DNA of 7,914 bases from Flavobacterium sp. (GTDB taxonomy: Bacteria; Bacteroidota; Bacteroidia; Flavobacteriales; Flavobacteriaceae): positions 1 through 7,914 of the forward strand of contig JASLHL010000218.1 in NCBI GenBank assembly GCA_030152225.1. Direction: 5' to 3'. How positions within the stretch are numbered: the stretch's first letter is position 1; every line of letters begins with the position of its first letter. Under the pieces are notes generated by a model. The model did not search any database and had not been told where the DNA came from. It saw only the letters and a program-made list of their open reading frames with translations. Positions 6,154-7,914 of this stretch are shown here, one piece after another. Position numbers and translations under genes: made by a program.

Positions 6154-6289
6154 AAGGGTTGTCCCATCTTACGCTTTGTTATACAAACGTTTTAGTCAAA
6201 AAATCTGCATCTAAATTGTGTGCTAAAAAAAGGAGTTGTAGAACGTGATCCCATTCCTACTAGTATACCAGGAGTTTTAGGGCTTGATT
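6154..6289. other. Decayed stretch before the nucleotidyltransferase gene
   Basis: No intact gene. One plus-strand frame near 6223-6288 reads KKGVVERDPIPTSIPGVLG, which is reminiscent of the end of a winged-helix (HxlR-like) regulator but too short and damaged to assign. No terminator is visible for the convergent nucleotidyltransferase gene, whose stop is at 6290. Confidence 0.4.
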
Positions 6290-7060
6290 TCATTTTTTTG
6301 ACTTTATTAAGTTACAGATAAAAGTAGCAAACTGGTGTAAGACAACTACATCGGTATCTAATGAATCCTTATTTTTTCCCAAATAACTAGCTTTCGCCTT
6401 GATAAGTAAAGGCTTGAAAACATCAGGCGTAAGAGGAAGCATCGCATCTACCGCTTGGTCTTTTGAAATGATTTCACCCGTTTGAATCGAGTAATACATT
6501 CTACACAGCGTAAGGATTACATTGGTTTCATCCTCTTCGATCTCTTTTAGTACATGAGGTAACGAAGCCAGAATAGCGTCCTTAAACACCGAATCCGAAA
6601 TAACAGGAATTACCTTTTCAGCCTCTTTTCCATAGAGGGTAAGACTATTTTTCCTTACTTTTCGCAGTAAAATAGCAAGATCCTCATCTTTTACTACATT
6701 GGGAATATAGCCTTTTACATAGTCATCTCTTAACCATTCTCCATACTGAAATTCCCGATAGACTGGAAAGGTTAACTGACTTAACTCTGCTTGATTTACC
6801 AGGGTGATTTCCAAATATCGCTTTCCTTGTTTATTGTCAATTTCTCCTGATAAAACGAGTAAGTGCGCGATAAGGGTTTTCTTACTTTCAAGCGTTAATG
6901 CTCGATTGACTACAACCAAAAAATCAAGATCGCTTTTGGGTTGTAATCCACCTAGAACAGAAGAACCATAGAGGTAAATTCCTTCTAGGGCATGCCCTAA
7001 AGTCTCGATGAGTATTGCTGTTGTTTGGGTAACTTGAAGAGGGAACGTTTGTTCATTCAT
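6290..7060 (-). CDS. Aminoglycoside (spectinomycin) nucleotidyltransferase, ANT(9)/AadA-like
   Basis: 256 residues, close to the 255-265 of ANT(9) and AadA enzymes, which transfer AMP from ATP to a hydroxyl of spectinomycin (and streptomycin for AadA) in the cytoplasm. The N-terminal nucleotidyltransferase fold shows LYGSSVLGGLQPKSDLDFLV with metal ligands D44 and D46, and E84 in YLEITLV as the probable catalytic base. REFQYGEWLR, DLAILLRKVRKNS and NVILTLCRMYYS follow the family throughout. In AadA, W173 and D178 confer streptomycin binding; the matching segment here (SLPHVLKEIEEDET) has neither and looks like that of ANT(9)-Ia, so spectinomycin-only activity is more likely. The ATG follows the 61-residue gene by 12 bases, suggesting one transcript. 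No cassette or insertion sequence is visible around it. Family call firm; resistance in the host is inferred. Confidence 0.92.
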   Translation of the reverse strand: MNEQTFPLQVTQTTAILIETLGHALEGIYLYGSSVLGGLQPKSDLDFLVVVNRALTLESKKTLIAHLLVLSGEIDNKQGKRYLEITLVNQAELSQLTFPVYREFQYGEWLRDDYVKGYIPNVVKDEDLAILLRKVRKNSLTLYGKEAEKVIPVISDSVFKDAILASLPHVLKEIEEDETNVILTLCRMYYSIQTGEIISKDQAVDAMLPLTPDVFKPLLIKAKASYLGKNKDSLDTDVVVLHQFATFICNLIKSKK

Positions 7061-7072
7061 TTTTTGGATCTA

Positions 7073-7258
7073 TTAATGGGGTAATACGGGATCTTCTGTC
7101 TCATAATCAAATAAATGATAGGGATAAGCCGCGAGTTGAGGGAAGTTTTTTTCCCAATTTGAACTGGTAAAACGCGATAACCATTGGATATACGTTTTAC
7201 TATCTTCTTCATATCTTCCTAGTTCTAAACCACTGAGAAGGACAATTTTATTACGCAT
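7073..7258 (-). CDS. Small protein of unknown function upstream of the nucleotidyltransferase
   Basis: 61 residues, soluble, without signal peptide, rich in aromatic residues (YIQWLSRF, SNWEKNF, YPYHLFDYE). I do not recognise a family. The ATG at 7258 is the only sensible start, since an in-frame TGA lies 14 codons upstream. It ends 12 bases before the nucleotidyltransferase ATG and shares its promoter-like sequence, which supports it being a real first gene of a two-gene unit. A small size and lack of known motif leave open that it is a remnant whose promoter now serves the resistance-like gene. Confidence 0.6.
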   Translation of the reverse strand: MRNKIVLLSGLELGRYEEDSKTYIQWLSRFTSSNWEKNFPQLAAYPYHLFDYETEDPVLPH

Positions 7259-7274
7259 CCGTTTATAATTTTGA

Positions 7275-7301
7275 CAAGTATAGTTAAGATTTATGAATCA
7301 A
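7275..7301 (-). promoter_or_regulatory. Candidate promoter for the two-gene nucleotidyltransferase unit
   Basis: On the minus strand TTG (7301-7299) is followed after 16 bases by TATACTTG (7282-7275), seven of eight matches to TAnnTTTG. The box lies 16 bases before the ATG at 7258, giving a very short leader. Spacing is one base below the usual 17-23 range. Confidence 0.4.
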
Positions 7302-7361
7302 AAAAGCAAGCATACGTTACTTCTTGTTTTGGATGATAGCCAGGTAAAAATAAGAAGAAAG

Positions 7362-7384
7362 AGTTGAACAAGTCGTTCAACTAC
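7362..7384 (-). repeat. 8-bp perfect hairpin flanked by GTAG, REP-like
   Basis: AGTTGAAC (7362-7369) and GTTCAACT (7375-7382) pair around AAGTC. On the minus strand the palindrome begins with GTAG (7384-7381), the tetranucleotide that stands 5' of many REP palindromes. It could equally be a plain terminator-like hairpin, since an AT-rich run follows on the plus strand. Confidence 0.4.
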
Positions 7385-7468
7385 TGTTTATTATATGAAA
7401 GCCATTGGCAGGCCTAGACGTCCATACTTTTGATTGGTAATCTCCCCATTTTTCGTTCTTATGCCAAC

Positions 7469-7589
7469 GTAGTACGAGTAGCATGCGTCCATTGTGACTC
7501 TATTGAAAAAGGGCTTTTTAATAGAGTCACAATGGACGCACTATGGAGTCACTATGGACTTACTACCTGTCAAACAGGTCTCGTACTAC
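7469..7589. repeat. Nested palindrome cluster with a 26-bp hairpin and degenerate direct repeats
   Basis: Outer arms GTAGTACGAG (7469-7478) and CTCGTACTAC (7580-7589) are perfect inverse complements. Inside, 7484-7504 and 7520-7540 form a perfect 21-bp inverted repeat. With G7505 bulged out, AAAAA (7506-7510) and TTTTT (7515-7519) extend it to 26 bp around the loop GGGC. The core GAGTCACAATGGAC (7524-7537) recurs almost exactly as GAGTCACTATGGAC (7546-7559), so that word occurs three times counting the left arm. ACCTGT (7565-7570) and ACAGGT (7574-7579) form a further 6-bp hairpin. No target duplication flanks the cluster, and no integron attC core sites are present. Confidence 0.85.
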
Positions 7590-7696
7590 TATAATTGGTC
7601 CCTTGTTTTTTATAAACGTGAATTTTAGCGGTATTTCGACGCAGCCATGGGGCAAGGTTTTCAAGTTTATTTAATTTACTGTTTTTTGTGCGTTAG

Positions 7697-7914
7697 TCAT
7701 TCGTTTGCTGCTAGGTGCAAATTTTCGGTATATGTTTGATCTGCATCTAAGCCAAAAGCGTGGAATATTTCTCGCTTTATAGCCAGGTTGGCTGGGTTTC
7801 TCAGGTCAAACTGGGTATCGTATTTTGCGGTTTCACTCTGCCAATACGGAAGATTTGATTGGGCCTTGATACAGTCTTCAAGACTAGTGGTATCCAAACC
7901 AAAGCCCGAGCTCT
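7697..7914 (-). CDS. C-terminal end of an unrecognised protein (5' part outside window)
   Basis: The minus frame is open from the window edge to the TGA at 7697-7699 and gives about 72 residues. It contains GFGLDTTSLEDCIKAQSNLP, YWQSETAKYDTQFDLRNP and AIKREIFHAFGLD, and ends HLAANE. A TTG at 7897 is internal to the frame, and the sequence before it reads on smoothly, so this is the tail of a longer protein rather than a small gene. It looks soluble and helical, without membrane segments. I do not recognise the family from this tail. Confidence 0.6.
   Translation of the reverse strand, partial: SSGFGLDTTSLEDCIKAQSNLPYWQSETAKYDTQFDLRNPANLAIKREIFHAFGLDADQTYTENLHLAANE

Larger units (their letters stand above)
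7302..7696. other. Non-coding region rich in palindromes
   Basis: No gene is supported on either strand in this stretch between two minus-strand genes. It contains the hairpin at 7362-7384 and the nested palindromes at 7469-7589 (listed separately). The remaining 100 bases before the stop of the last gene are AT-rich and show no clear signal. Confidence 0.65.

Noticed and set aside
7469..7589. Integron attC site
   Set aside because: No RYYYAAC or GTTRRRY core sites flank the palindromes, and no integrase or cassette array is present.
7469..7589. CRISPR array
   Set aside because: Repeats are inverted and irregularly spaced, with no unique spacers of constant length.
7908..7913. GAGCTC restriction site at the right edge suggesting a cloning junction
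   Set aside because: A six-base site near an arbitrary window edge is easily chance; the reading frame continues through it.

Overview
The window reads as chromosomal DNA from a member of the Flavobacteriia (Bacteroidota). A Myroides-like organism is a reasonable guess, but the genus cannot be fixed from this sequence. The evidence is AT-rich coding DNA, the absence of Shine-Dalgarno sites before the starts, several TAnnTTTG boxes of the Bacteroidota -7 type, an ATP synthase a subunit with the long N-terminal extension typical of this phylum, a lipoprotein with acidic residues right after its cysteine, and A-stem-T symmetric terminators.

Layout. At 1-1202 (minus) is the first 400 codons of an FAD-dependent monooxygenase of the PHBH/UbiH class, preceded by two DnaJ-type CxxCxGxG cysteine motifs. 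A 348-base divergent intergenic region follows. Then come three plus-strand genes with no assigned function: a secreted protein (1551-2417), a small membrane protein (2549-2956) and a lipoprotein (3020-3526, ending in a strong terminator). A small SMR-family exporter of the SugE/Gdx type (3691-4017) has its own terminator. Next is an isolated gene for F0 ATP synthase subunit a (4210-5262), with no atpE or other atp gene around it.

From 5263 to 6289 the DNA looks like a gene graveyard. It holds a Fur-family repressor without its start codon and most of its DNA-binding domain (minus), a 17-codon head of a RibD_C/DHFR-like reductase still sitting behind a promoter-like box, and short open pieces that match nothing clearly. 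On the minus strand at 6290-7258 a likely two-gene unit encodes an ANT(9)/AadA-like aminoglycoside nucleotidyltransferase and a 61-residue protein of unknown function. A 438-base non-coding stretch follows. It carries a remarkable nest of palindromes (7469-7589), including a near-perfect 26-bp hairpin. The window closes inside the C-terminal end of an unrecognised minus-strand gene (7697-7914).

The genes do not form one pathway. The picture is an accessory or rearranged neighbourhood: two possible drug/toxicant functions (SMR exporter, nucleotidyltransferase), one oxidoreductase that could act on small molecules, an orphan membrane subunit, decayed genes and palindromic repeats. I did not find a convincing new multi-gene system. 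The most unusual items are the zinc-motif monooxygenase, the orphan AtpB with lysine at a normally acidic position, and the palindrome nest.
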